Shown in pieces: positions 1 through 8,500 of a stretch of 64,000 bases of DNA. The DNA comes from Actinospineispora eucalypti (GTDB lineage Bacteria > Actinomycetota > Actinomycetes > Mycobacteriales > Pseudonocardiaceae). Location: NCBI GenBank assembly GCA_014208095.1, contig JACHMT010000001.1, positions 1,798,001 through 1,862,000 of the forward strand. Direction: 5' to 3'. Made by a program: the position numbers and the translations under genes. Under the pieces are notes generated by a model that saw only the letters and a list, made by a program, of their open reading frames with translations, ran no database searches and was not told the DNA's origin. Numbering within the stretch: position 1 is the first letter of the stretch; every line of letters begins with the position of its first letter.

Positions 1-744
1 CAGGCCCGGGGCGACACGCAGGCCCAGGGCGCGCAGCAGGTCGGTGGTGTTGTTGTCGCCGCCGACCACGGCCAGCGATCCCGGCTGGTTGGCCCAGGCG
101 ATGCTGATCGTCTTTCCTTCCAGGCCGGGGTGGGAGCCCAGGAAACCGGTGATCCGCCGCTGGGTGTCGGTGATCAGCTGCTCGGCTCGGGGTTCCAGGC
201 CGACGGCCTTTGCGGCCAGGCGAAGCCGTTCCTGCCAGGAGTCGGTGAGCACGCCGCGGGCGTAGGTGACCGTGGGCGCGATCCGGGAGAGCTTGGCGTA
301 CTCGTCGGCGATGTTCGGCACCGAGCCGGCCAGGATCAGATCCGGGCGCAGCGCCGCCAGATGCTCCAGGTTGACCGCCTCGGTGGAGCTGAGCACGGCG
401 GTCTGCTTCGGGTCCAGGCGGCCGCGCAACCACGGCGGGATGCCGTCCGCGGTGCCCCGGCCGCCCAGCACCGCGACCGGGGTGACGCCCAGCGCGTAGA
501 GCGCGTCCGCGTCGTTGCCGCCGATCGCCACGATCCGCCGGGGCTGCCGGGGGACGGTGGTGCCGCCGAGGCCGTGGGCCATGGTCACCGGGAACGGCCC
601 GCCTACGGGCTGGCCGGGCTCCGGTGAGGCCTCCGGTGAGGTCGCCGGCGGGGCCTCGCTCGCGCAGCCCGGGAGCGCGCCCGGACCGGCGATCAGGACC
701 AGCACTGTGACGAGCGCCGTGCCGATCACCTGCCGCACTCGCAT
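1..744 (-). CDS. Fe(III)-siderophore ABC transporter substrate-binding lipoprotein, partial (C-terminus beyond window)
   Basis: Reading leftward the frame stays open to base 1, so the 3' end is missing. The N-terminus is a lipoprotein signal: basic MRVRQ, a hydrophobic stretch, then LPGC as the lipobox Cys. A Pro/Glu-rich linker follows, then a FecB/TroA-type fold with PRRIVAIGGNDADALYALGV, LRPDLILAG and a Gly/Asn-rich stretch GGDNNTTDLLRALG. This family captures ferric siderophores outside the membrane and hands them to an importer. A GAAGGG ribosome site lies 6 bases before ATG 744; ATG 750 is an in-frame alternative. It is divergent from the siderophore genes and shares the iron box at 770-788, so it is probably the uptake component for the cluster's product. 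The permease genes would lie to the left, outside the window. Confidence 0.88.
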   Translation of the reverse strand, partial: MRVRQVIGTALVTVLVLIAGPGALPGCASEAPPATSPEASPEPGQPVGGPFPVTMAHGLGGTTVPRQPRRIVAIGGNDADALYALGVTPVAVLGGRGTADGIPPWLRGRLDPKQTAVLSSTEAVNLEHLAALRPDLILAGSVPNIADEYAKLSRIAPTVTYARGVLTDSWQERLRLAAKAVGLEPRAEQLITDTQRRITGFLGSHPGLEGKTISIAWANQPGSLAVVGGDNNTTDLLRALGLRVAPGL

Positions 745-769
745 GGACATCCCTTCGCCGAGCCTGTAT

Positions 770-788
770 GCAGGTAAGCCTAAGCTAA
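770..788. promoter_or_regulatory. Iron box (IdeR/DmdR-type operator), divergent
   Basis: The 19-mer GCAGGTAAGCCTAAGCTAA matches the actinobacterial iron-box consensus TWAGGTWAGSCTWACCTWA at 16 of 19 positions. It sits between the divergent binding-protein gene and the first biosynthetic gene, so iron-replete repression of both directions is the likely role. Confidence 0.75.
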
Positions 789-815
789 CTTGCTCGCCAC
801 GGCTGGAAGGACCTC

Positions 816-2147
816 ATGCCCGACACGCCGCTCACCCGGCTGCAACGTGCATATGTGGCGGGCCGGCACCCGGCTTATCCGTGGGGCGGGCTGCCCGCGC
901 ACGACCACCGGGTCTACGCCGGTCCGCTGGACGTGGCGCGGCTGCGGGAGGCCTGGCGGGCGGCGGTGGCCCGGCACGAGATGCTGCGCGCGGTGATCGA
1001 CCCGGAGCTGGGCACCCAGCGGGTCCTCGCCGAGGCCCCCGGGGACGGGATCGTGGTGCACGACCTGCGCGGGGCCGCCGACGCCGAGGTGCGCGCGGCG
1101 CGGGCCGAGCTCGCGGGGCGGCTGAGCCACGAGGAGCGGCCGCTGGACCGGTGGCCGCTGGTCGGGCTCGAGGTGCTGCTGACCGGCGACGGGGCCGACG
1201 AACTGCACGTGTCCTTCGACGCCACGGTGATCGACCTGGCCAGCTGGTGGACAGTGCTGGACGAGCTCACCGCCGACTACCGGGCGACCGGGTCCGCCCA
1301 ACCCGCGCCGAGGGTGGGTTTCGCGGAGCACGAGCGGGTGCGCGCCGAGCGGGAGCGCACCGGCCGCCCGGCCGAGGAACGGGTGGCCGCGCTGCCCCCG
1401 GGGCCGCCGGTGCCGCCTCGGTACGACGCCCCGCCCCGGGTGGAGATCAACCACAGCCGGCTGGAGCCGGCGGAGTGGCGGTCGCTGCGGGATGCCTGCC
1501 GGGCCGCCAAGGTCGGCGAGACCGCCTTCGTGCTGGCGGTGCTGGCGCAGGTGATCGCGGCCTGGCGGGAGACGACCCGGTTCACGGTGAGCGTGCCGAG
1601 GGCGCACCGCGTGCCGTTCCATCCGGACGTGGCCCGGCTGGTCGGTCCGTTGTCCACGGTGTCGCTGGTGCCCTTCGACCTGCGCGAACGACGTTCGCTA
1701 CTCGACGTGACCCGGGCAACCCAGCGGGCGCTGTGGGCCGAGCTGTCCGAGCCGGAGACCGACGGCATGGCGCTGGTGTCCGCGTTCACCGCCCGGCACG
1801 GCGGGCCCGACCGGGTGGCCGCGCCGATCGTGCTGACCGGCCTGCTCGGCCTGCGTGATCCGGCGAAACCGGTGCTCGGCGGCCTGGTGGAGACCGCCGT
1901 GCACACGCAGAACGCCCAGGTCGCGCTGGACGTGCGGTTCGACCGGCCGGCCGGCGCGCTGCGCATGGCCTGGCACGAGCGGGCCGGGGTGTTCGAACCG
2001 GACGAGGTCGCCGGGGTGGCCGCGGTGACCGAGCGGGTGCTGTCCGCGCTGGCCGCCGGCGAGCTGGACCAGGCCGGCGAGGACGCCGAGCTGCGCGCGG
2101 CGATCGCCCGCCTGCTCGCGCGGGTCTACCAGGTGTTACGCGCCTAA
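816..2147 (+). CDS. Free-standing NRPS heterocyclization (Cy) domain protein
   Basis: This 443-residue protein is a single condensation-superfamily domain. Its N-terminus (LTRLQRAYVAGR, later RHEMLRAV and TQRVL) has the style of Cy domains from mycobactin and yersiniabactin synthetases. At about residue 135 it carries DATVIDLAS, which fits the Cy signature DxxxxDxxS in place of the HHxxxDG of ordinary condensation domains. Cy domains condense a Ser, Thr or Cys residue and close it to an oxazoline or thiazoline. Here no adenylation or carrier domain is attached, so it must work in trans, presumably on the Thr module of the NRPS at 5501. It is the first gene of a run of co-directional genes downstream of the iron box. 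Catalytic activity is inferred only. Confidence 0.85.
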   Translation: MPDTPLTRLQRAYVAGRHPAYPWGGLPAHDHRVYAGPLDVARLREAWRAAVARHEMLRAVIDPELGTQRVLAEAPGDGIVVHDLRGAADAEVRAARAELAGRLSHEERPLDRWPLVGLEVLLTGDGADELHVSFDATVIDLASWWTVLDELTADYRATGSAQPAPRVGFAEHERVRAERERTGRPAEERVAALPPGPPVPPRYDAPPRVEINHSRLEPAEWRSLRDACRAAKVGETAFVLAVLAQVIAAWRETTRFTVSVPRAHRVPFHPDVARLVGPLSTVSLVPFDLRERRSLLDVTRATQRALWAELSEPETDGMALVSAFTARHGGPDRVAAPIVLTGLLGLRDPAKPVLGGLVETAVHTQNAQVALDVRFDRPAGALRMAWHERAGVFEPDEVAGVAAVTERVLSALAAGELDQAGEDAELRAAIARLLARVYQVLRA

Positions 2148-2179
2148 CCGCGCGGAAAGCTTTGATCATGGAGGGGACC

Positions 2180-3124
2180 ATGACCGATCAGGAACCGCTG
2201 CTGCGGGTGGCCGGGTTGCGCAAGGCGTTCGGCGATCACGCCGTACTGCGCGGCGTCGAGCTGACCGTGCGACCGGGGGAGCTCCTCGGCGTGCTCGGCC
2301 CGAACGGGGCCGGGAAGACCACGCTGATCAACATCGTCGCGACGCTGCTGCGCCCGGACGACGGCACGGTCACCGTGGCCGGCGCGGACGTGGTGGCCGA
2401 GCCGAAGCGGGTGCGCGCGGCGATCGGCGTCACCGGCCAGTACGCGGCGCTGGACGAGAAGCTCACCGGGCGGGAGAACCTGGTGCTCTTCGGCTCGCTG
2501 CTCGGGCTGTCCCGGGCCGCCGCGCGGGACCGGGCGACCGAGCTGCTGGAGCTGTTCGACCTGGTCGACGCGGCCGACAAGCGGGTGGAGGCGTACTCCG
2601 GCGGCATGCGCCGGCGGATCGACCTCGCGGTCAGCGTGGTCGTCGAGCCCAAGCTGCTGATCCTGGACGAGCCGACCACCGGCCTGGACCCGCGCAGCCG
2701 CCGGATGCTCTGGCGGGTGGTGAAGCGGCTGGCCGCGAGCGGCATCGGCGTGCTGCTCACCACCCAGTACCTGGAGGAGGCCGACCGGCTGGCCGACCGG
2801 GTGGTGGTGATCGACCACGGAGTGGTGCTGCAGGAGGGCACCCCGGCCGAGCTGAAGGCGCGCATCGCGGACACCGTCTGCTCGGTGGTGCCGGCCGACC
2901 CGGACCAGCTGGACGCGGTGCGCGAGGCGCTGGCGTCGTTGGGGGCCACGGTGGAGGCCGACAGCGGCCGGGTGGTGGTGCCCGCGCCGGACGGCCCGCG
3001 CACGCTGGCCGAGGCGATGTCCCGCACCGAGCGGGCCGGCATCGAGCTGTCCGACATCACGCTGCGCCGGCCCAGCCTGGACGAGGTGTTCCTGGCGCTC
3101 ACCGAGAAGGCCCCGGTTCCGTGA
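2180..3124 (+). CDS. ABC exporter ATP-binding protein, DrrA-like
   Basis: A 314-residue ATPase with Walker A GPNGAGKTT, Q-loop region VTGQYAALDEKLTGREN, signature YSGGMRRR and Walker B LLILDEPTTGLDPRSRR. The C-terminal 90 residues (LADTVCSVVPADP onward) are the DrrA/NodI-type extension. GGAGG ends five bases before ATG 2180, so this start is preferred over the upstream in-frame TTG 2162 and ATG 2168. Its last bases overlap the GTG of the first permease. With the next two genes it forms a complete drug- or siderophore-type exporter, most simply exporting the cluster's product. Confidence 0.93.
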   Translation: MTDQEPLLRVAGLRKAFGDHAVLRGVELTVRPGELLGVLGPNGAGKTTLINIVATLLRPDDGTVTVAGADVVAEPKRVRAAIGVTGQYAALDEKLTGRENLVLFGSLLGLSRAAARDRATELLELFDLVDAADKRVEAYSGGMRRRIDLAVSVVVEPKLLILDEPTTGLDPRSRRMLWRVVKRLAASGIGVLLTTQYLEEADRLADRVVVIDHGVVLQEGTPAELKARIADTVCSVVPADPDQLDAVREALASLGATVEADSGRVVVPAPDGPRTLAEAMSRTERAGIELSDITLRRPSLDEVFLALTEKAPVP

Positions 3125-3906
3125 CCGCGGCGGTCTTCGCCGCCCCCGCCGGGCTGGGGCGGCAGGTGGCGTTGCATGCCGGACGGCAGGCGAAACGGCT
3201 GCTGGCCGACCGGGCCGGGCTGGTCGGCGTGGTGCTGGCGCCGGTCCTGTACTTCCTCGGCTTCTACGTGCCGCTGAGCGGAGCGATGAGCGCGCGCGGC
3301 CTGGACTACGGGCGGTACATCGGCCCCGCGCTGGTGGTGCAGTCCTGCATCTTCACCGCCATCGCCTCGGCCACCGCGCTGGCCGACGACGCGCGCGCCG
3401 GCCTCTTGCGCCGGGTGGCCAGCATGCCGGTGAGCGGCCAGGGGCCGCTGCTGGGCCGGTTGCTGGTGGACGTGGCCGCCGCGCTGGTCGGCGCGGTGGC
3501 GGCGTGCCTGACCGCCGCACTGGTCGGCTTCCGGTTCGCCTCGCTGGCCGGGGTGGTCGGGTTCGCGCTGGTCGTGGTGGCGTTCACGGTGGCCATGTCG
3601 CTGCTGTTCGTCGGGGTGGCGCTGCGCGCGTCGGACCCGGCGGGGGCCGCCGAGGCGCTGCTGGTGCCGCAGCTCCTGCTGTTGATGATCTCGACGGCGT
3701 TCATCCCGCTGGACGGCTTCCCCGGGTGGCTGCGGCCGGTGGTGGCCTGGCAGCCGGTGTCCCCGGTGCTGGCCGCGTTGCGCGGGTTCGCCGAGGGCGC
3801 TCCCGGGGGGTTCCCGGTGCTGGTGGCGTTCGTCTGGTGCGCGGTGCTGGCTCTGGCCGGGCTGTTGTTGGGGGCCGGCCGGCGGGTCGGGGGCTCGGAT
3901 GCTTAG
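3121..3906 (+). CDS. ABC-2 type permease of the siderophore-cluster exporter (first subunit)
   Basis: 261 residues with six hydrophobic segments typical of DrrB-like ABC-2 permeases: a first helix around VGVVLAPVLYFLGFYVPL, a central VVQSCIFTAIASATALADDARAGLLRR loop and a terminal helix VLVAFVWCAVLALAGLLLGA. The GTG start lies in a GTGA overlap with the ATPase stop codon, indicating translational coupling. The end overlaps the second permease by 8 bases. Substrate is inferred from context only. Confidence 0.9.
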   Translation: MTAAVFAAPAGLGRQVALHAGRQAKRLLADRAGLVGVVLAPVLYFLGFYVPLSGAMSARGLDYGRYIGPALVVQSCIFTAIASATALADDARAGLLRRVASMPVSGQGPLLGRLLVDVAAALVGAVAACLTAALVGFRFASLAGVVGFALVVVAFTVAMSLLFVGVALRASDPAGAAEALLVPQLLLLMISTAFIPLDGFPGWLRPVVAWQPVSPVLAALRGFAEGAPGGFPVLVAFVWCAVLALAGLLLGAGRRVGGSDA

Positions 3907-4669
3907 GGCCGGGTTGTTGCACGCGGAACGGGTGCTGCGCGGGTCGCGCCGGAACCCGGTGCTGGTGGTGCAGTCGCTGCTGTTCCCCGCGCTGCTGCTG
4001 GTGATGTTCCAGCTGGTGTTCTCCCGGGGGCTCACCGCGTTCGCGCCGGGGCGGGACGCCGGTGACCTGGTGGCGCTGATCGTGCTGGTCGGCTGCGTGT
4101 TCGGCGCGCTGGTGAGCGGCGCGGCGCTGTTCGACGAGCGGGAGTCCGGGCTGCTCGGCCGGTTCGCCACCATGCCGGTGCACCCCGGCTCGATGCTGCT
4201 CGGCCGGGTGCTGGCCGAGGTGGCCAGGGTGCTGGTGGCGGCGGTGCCGCTGGTGGCGGTCGGTTTCGCCTTCGGCATGCGGGTGCCGGCCGGCCCGTTC
4301 GGGCTGGCGCTGTTCTTCGGGGTGCTGGCGGTGCTCGCGGCGGTGGTCGGGGTGACCGTGTCCAGCCTCGCGGTGACCGGGGCCACCCGGTCCGGGTTGA
4401 ACGTGCTGGCGCCGGTGTTCCTGGTGTTGATGTTCTTCAGCACCGGGTTCGCGCCGCTGGAGTCGTTCCCGGCCGGGCTGCGGCCGGTGGTCGCGTACCT
4501 GCCGTTCACCGCCGGCGTGGACGCGCTGCTGTGGTGCCTGCGCGGCGGGCCGCCGGACGCCCGGGTGGCGCTGGTGCCGCTGGCCTGGTGCGCGGTGGCG
4601 GTGGGGTTCTCCTGGTGGCTGTGGCGGGCGCGCGCGGCCGGCCGGATCTCCGGGGAGGACCGGGCATGA
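3899..4669 (+). CDS. ABC-2 type permease of the siderophore-cluster exporter (second subunit)
   Basis: 256 residues, six predicted membrane helices, with the ABC-2 hallmark cytoplasmic segment DERESGLLGRFATMPVHPGSMLLGR and the late motif FFSTGFAPLESFPAGLRPVVAYLPF. It resembles the preceding permease, so the exporter is probably a heterodimer of these two plus the DrrA-like ATPase. It starts inside the end of the preceding gene, and its stop overlaps the thioesterase start (ATGA). Confidence 0.9.
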   Translation: MLRAGLLHAERVLRGSRRNPVLVVQSLLFPALLLVMFQLVFSRGLTAFAPGRDAGDLVALIVLVGCVFGALVSGAALFDERESGLLGRFATMPVHPGSMLLGRVLAEVARVLVAAVPLVAVGFAFGMRVPAGPFGLALFFGVLAVLAAVVGVTVSSLAVTGATRSGLNVLAPVFLVLMFFSTGFAPLESFPAGLRPVVAYLPFTAGVDALLWCLRGGPPDARVALVPLAWCAVAVGFSWWLWRARAAGRISGEDRA

Positions 4670-5451
4670 GCGCGCTGCGTACCCGCCGACCGGTGGCCCG
4701 CCCGGCCGGCCGCCTGCTGTGCTTCCCCTGGGCCGGGGCGTCGGCCAGCGTCTATCGGGATTGGGCGGCGGCCCTGCCGGCCGGGGTGGAACTGACCGCC
4801 GTGCAGTACCCGGGCCGGGAGGACCGGGGCCGCGAGCCGTTCGCCACCGACCTGCTCGAGCTGGCCGGCGAGGTGGTCGGCGAGTGGCTGGACCGGGTGG
4901 CCGACCCGACGGACGCCCCGCTGGTGCTGTTCGGGCACAGCATGGGCGCCAGCCTGGCCCTGGCCGCCGCGCGGATGTTCCAGGAGGACGCCCCGGGCGC
5001 GCTGCGCGGCCTGGTGGTCTCCGGTCGGGTTGCCCCCGGTTCGCCCGTGCGCGGGCGCCCGCTGGCCGACCTGGACGGGGTGGCCCGGGACCGCCGGCTG
5101 CTCGACTCGCTGCGCTCGGCGGTCTCCGCCGCCGTGGCTGCTCCGGGCGGTTCCGCGCTGCCACCCCCGGAGCTGGACGACGAGCTGTTGCGCGAGGTCC
5201 TGCTGCCCACCCTGCGCGCCGACCTGGAGATGTTGGCCGGGTACGACTCCCGGCCGGGCGAGCCGGTGGCGGCCGACCTGACCGTGTTCGTCGGCGACGC
5301 CGACACCTCGGTGCCGGTGTCCGCGACCGATGGGTGGGCCGGCCTGACCACCGGCCGGTTCGACCGGGTGGTGTTCCCGGGCGACCACTTCTACCTGGTG
5401 ACCGAACGCGACCGGGTGTTGGCCGCCCTGGTCGCGCGCATGTCCCGCTGA
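4666..5451 (+). CDS. Type II thioesterase (proofreading) of the NRPS-PKS
   Basis: 261 residues, alpha/beta hydrolase of the RifR/GrsT class. Visible are the N-terminal LLCFPWAGASASVYRDW, the nucleophile elbow GHSMGAS, an Asp in VFVGDADTSVP and the catalytic His in PGDHFYL. These stand-alone thioesterases remove mis-primed acyl groups from carrier domains. There is no thioesterase domain in either megasynthase here, so a role in product release cannot be excluded. The ATG overlaps the permease stop. Its TGA is the first of four TGACCAG repeats that lead to the NRPS start. Confidence 0.92.
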   Translation: MSALRTRRPVARPAGRLLCFPWAGASASVYRDWAAALPAGVELTAVQYPGREDRGREPFATDLLELAGEVVGEWLDRVADPTDAPLVLFGHSMGASLALAAARMFQEDAPGALRGLVVSGRVAPGSPVRGRPLADLDGVARDRRLLDSLRSAVSAAVAAPGGSALPPPELDDELLREVLLPTLRADLEMLAGYDSRPGEPVAADLTVFVGDADTSVPVSATDGWAGLTTGRFDRVVFPGDHFYLVTERDRVLAALVARMSR

Positions 5452-5486
5452 CCAGTCTGACCAGTCTGTGACCAGCCTGTGACCAG
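5449..5486 (+). repeat. Four-copy TGACCAG direct repeat in the thioesterase-NRPS gap
   Basis: TGACCAG begins at 5449, 5458, 5469 and 5480 (spacings 9, 11, 11). The first copy supplies the thioesterase stop codon and the last ends just before the NRPS ribosome site AAGGAG (5488-5493). It may be simple slippage or may affect translation of the NRPS. Confidence 0.7.
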
Positions 5487-5500
5487 CAAGGAGCGTTGTC

Positions 5501-8500
5501 TTGAGTGCCCAGCCCACCGCCCCCGAGCACGAGGACGCCTCGGCCCGCCGCCGGGCGTTGATGCGCGAGCTGCTCGCCGAGCGATCCCTGTGCGCGGAGA
5601 AGTCGGGCCAGGACCGGATCCCGCGTGCCCCCCGCCCGGCGGACAGCTTCCCGTTGACCAGTACGCAGCGACGCATGTGGTTCGGCCAGCGGCTGAACCC
5701 GGACGACACGTCGGCCACGCTGTGCCGGGCGCTGCGGCTGCGCGGACCGCTGGACGTGGACGCGCTGGCCCGGGCCTGCGCCCGGTTGGTGGCGCGGCAC
5801 GAGGTGCTGCGCAGCACCTTCGACGCCGAGGTGGACGGCGAGCCCCGGCAGCGGGTGCATGCGGCTCCCGGGCAGGTGCTCGAGGTGGTGGAAGGGGTGG
5901 GCGCGGCCGAGCTGGCGGAGCGGTTCGCCGGCCGGCCGTTTGACCTGGCCGCCGAGTTCCCGCTGCGGCTGGCGCTGTCCCGGCTGGGTGCTGATGATCA
6001 CGTGTTGCTGCTGGTGGTGCACCACGTGGCCGCCGATGACGCCAGCTGGACGATTTTGGTCGACGAGCTGGCCGCCGGGTACCGGGCGGAGCGTTCCGGC
6101 GACCCGGACCGGCGCGCCGAGCCGGAGCTGCAGGTCGGCGACGTCGCGGTCTGGCAGGCCGGGCGGGCCGGCGGGCCGGACGAGCGGGAGGACCAGCTCT
6201 ACTGGCGCGAGCGGCTGGACGGACTTCCCGAGCCGGTGGCCCCGCCCCGGGATTTCGAGCCCGAGCCGGTCGTGCCGCCCCGGGACTTCGAGCCTGTGCC
6301 GGTCGCGCCGCCCCGGGACTTCGTGCCCGAGCCGGTCGTGCGGCCCCGGGACTTCGTGCCCGAGCCGGGGGTCCTGTCTCGGGACTTTGTGCCCGAGCCC
6401 GGGGTCCTGTCCCGGGGCTCCCGGCCCGGGGCGGGGCGTACCTCAAACCCCGACTCGCCGTACCCGAATCCCCGACTCGCCGTACCTGAATCCCCGACTC
6501 GCCGTACCCAGATCCCCGACTCGCCGTACCTGGATGTGCGGCTCGGGGTGGCGGGGTGGGTTGGGGTCGAGATGGGCACGCGCGTCGATGAGGCGGTTTC
6601 GGGGCATGCGCGGGAGAGGGGGACCACTCCGTTCGCCGTGCTGCTCGGCGCGCTGGCGGTGGTCCTGCACCGGCGGACGGGGGCGACGGACATCTCGGTG
6701 GGGTCGCCGGTCAGCGGGCGGGACCGGGCGGAGCTGGCCGGGGTGGTCGGTGACTTCGGCAACACCGTGGTGCTGCGCGTCTCGCTGGCCGGCGACCCCG
6801 GGTTCGGCGAGCTGCTGGGCCGGGTGCGCGAGGTGGTGACCGGCGCGCTGGCCCACCAGGAGCTGCCGTTCGACGCGGTGGTGGAGCGGCTGAACCGCGA
6901 TCGGGCCGGTCGAGTGGCCGCGGACGATCTGTTCCGGGTGATGTTCCTGACCTACGACGACCGGTTCGGTTCGGGTGAACCGTTCGGGCCGGAGATCGCG
7001 GTGGCCGAGGAGCGGGTGCCGGCGCACGCCAGCCAGTTCGACCTGACGGTGGCGATGAGCCGGGGCGCCGGCGGGCTGCACGCGGAGTCCACGTACCGGG
7101 GCGACCGGTACGCGCCGGAGACGGTGGCGTCACTGTTCCCGCAGGTCGCCGCCGTGCTGCTGGGGGACCCGGAGGTGCCGGTGAGCCGGCTGCCGTTGGG
7201 CGAGCCGCCGCCGGTCTCGGTGCCGCCGGCCGCTCCGGGACGCGAGCCCGCGCCGGTGCCGGTGGACGTGCCGCACCTGGCGGAGCGGGTGTCGGCCGAG
7301 CTGCTCGGCCGGGCGGCCAACCAGCTGACCAGGGAACTGCTCGCGCGAGGGGCCGGCCCGGAGCGTTCGGTGGTGGTCGCGCTGCCGCCGTCGGTGGCCA
7401 TGGTCACCGCGCAGCTGGCGATCCACCAGGCCGGCGCGGTGCACGTGCCAGTGGACCCGCGCCACCCGGCGGTGCGCACCGCGCACGTGGTGGCCGGCGC
7501 CGACCCGCTGGTGGTGATCACCGAGCGGGCCATCGCGGAACGGCTGGGCGACGCGCTCGGTGACGCCCCGCACCTGCTGGTCGACGGCGCCGACGCGGTC
7601 CGGGTGGCCGAGCGGCCGGCCGGGCCGGTCGAGCCGGGCGAGCTGGTCCGCCCGCCGCACCCCGGCGACGCGGCCTACGTGATCCACACCTCCGGGTCCA
7701 CCGGCCGGCCCAAGGGCGTGGTGGTGACCAGGGCGAACCTGGCCGCCATGCTCGCCGCCACCGACGCCGCCCTGCCCGGGTTCCTGGGGCCGGACGATGT
7801 GTGGTCGGTGACCCATTCGGCGGCGTTCGACTTCTCGGTCTGGGAGATCTGGGGCGCGATGTACCACGGCTCCCGCCTGGTCCTGGTGGACCCGGAGACC
7901 GTGCGCGAACCGCGCGCCCTGGCCCGGTTGGTCACCGAGCACGGCGTGACCGTGCTCAGCCAGACCCCCTCGGCCTTCGCCGGGCTGGTGGCCGCCGATG
8001 CCGAGGACCCCGGGCTGCTGGCCGGGTCGGCGCCGCGGCTGGTGTTGTTCGGCGGCGAGTCGCTCCCGCCGGAGCTGGTCCGGCGCTGGTACTCCCGGCA
8101 CCCGGACCGGCGGCCTCTGCTGGTCAACATGTTCGGCATCACCGAGACCACGGTGCACGCCAGTGTCGCGGCGCTTTCCAGCGACGGGGTGGCCACGCTG
8201 CCCGGCGGCGCGGCGGGCACGCCGATCGGGCAGGCGCTGCCCGGCCAGTGGCTGGACGTGGTCGACCCGGCCGGCCGTCCGGTGCCCACCGGGGTGATCG
8301 GCGAGCTGTGGGTGGGCGGCCCGGGGGTGACCCGGGGTTACCTGGGTGACCCGGCCCGCACCGCCGCCCGGTTCGTCGCCGCGCCCGGCGGGCGGCGCCG
8401 CTACCGCAGCGGCGACCTGGCCCGGCGCGCCGCCGACGGCACGCTGCGCCACCTCGGCCGGATCGACGACCAGATCAGCCTGCGCGGTTACCGGATCGAG

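Noticed and set aside
2236-5817. Long open frame on the minus strand (about 1,190 codons) opposite the ABC, thioesterase and NRPS genes
   Set aside because: High-GC antisense shadow: Arg/Ser/Pro/Thr-rich, no ribosome site and no domain, while the plus strand has clear families.
5501-7200. First NRPS C domain as a second Cy domain
   Set aside because: It has HHVAADD, an ordinary condensation motif, not DxxxxDxxS.
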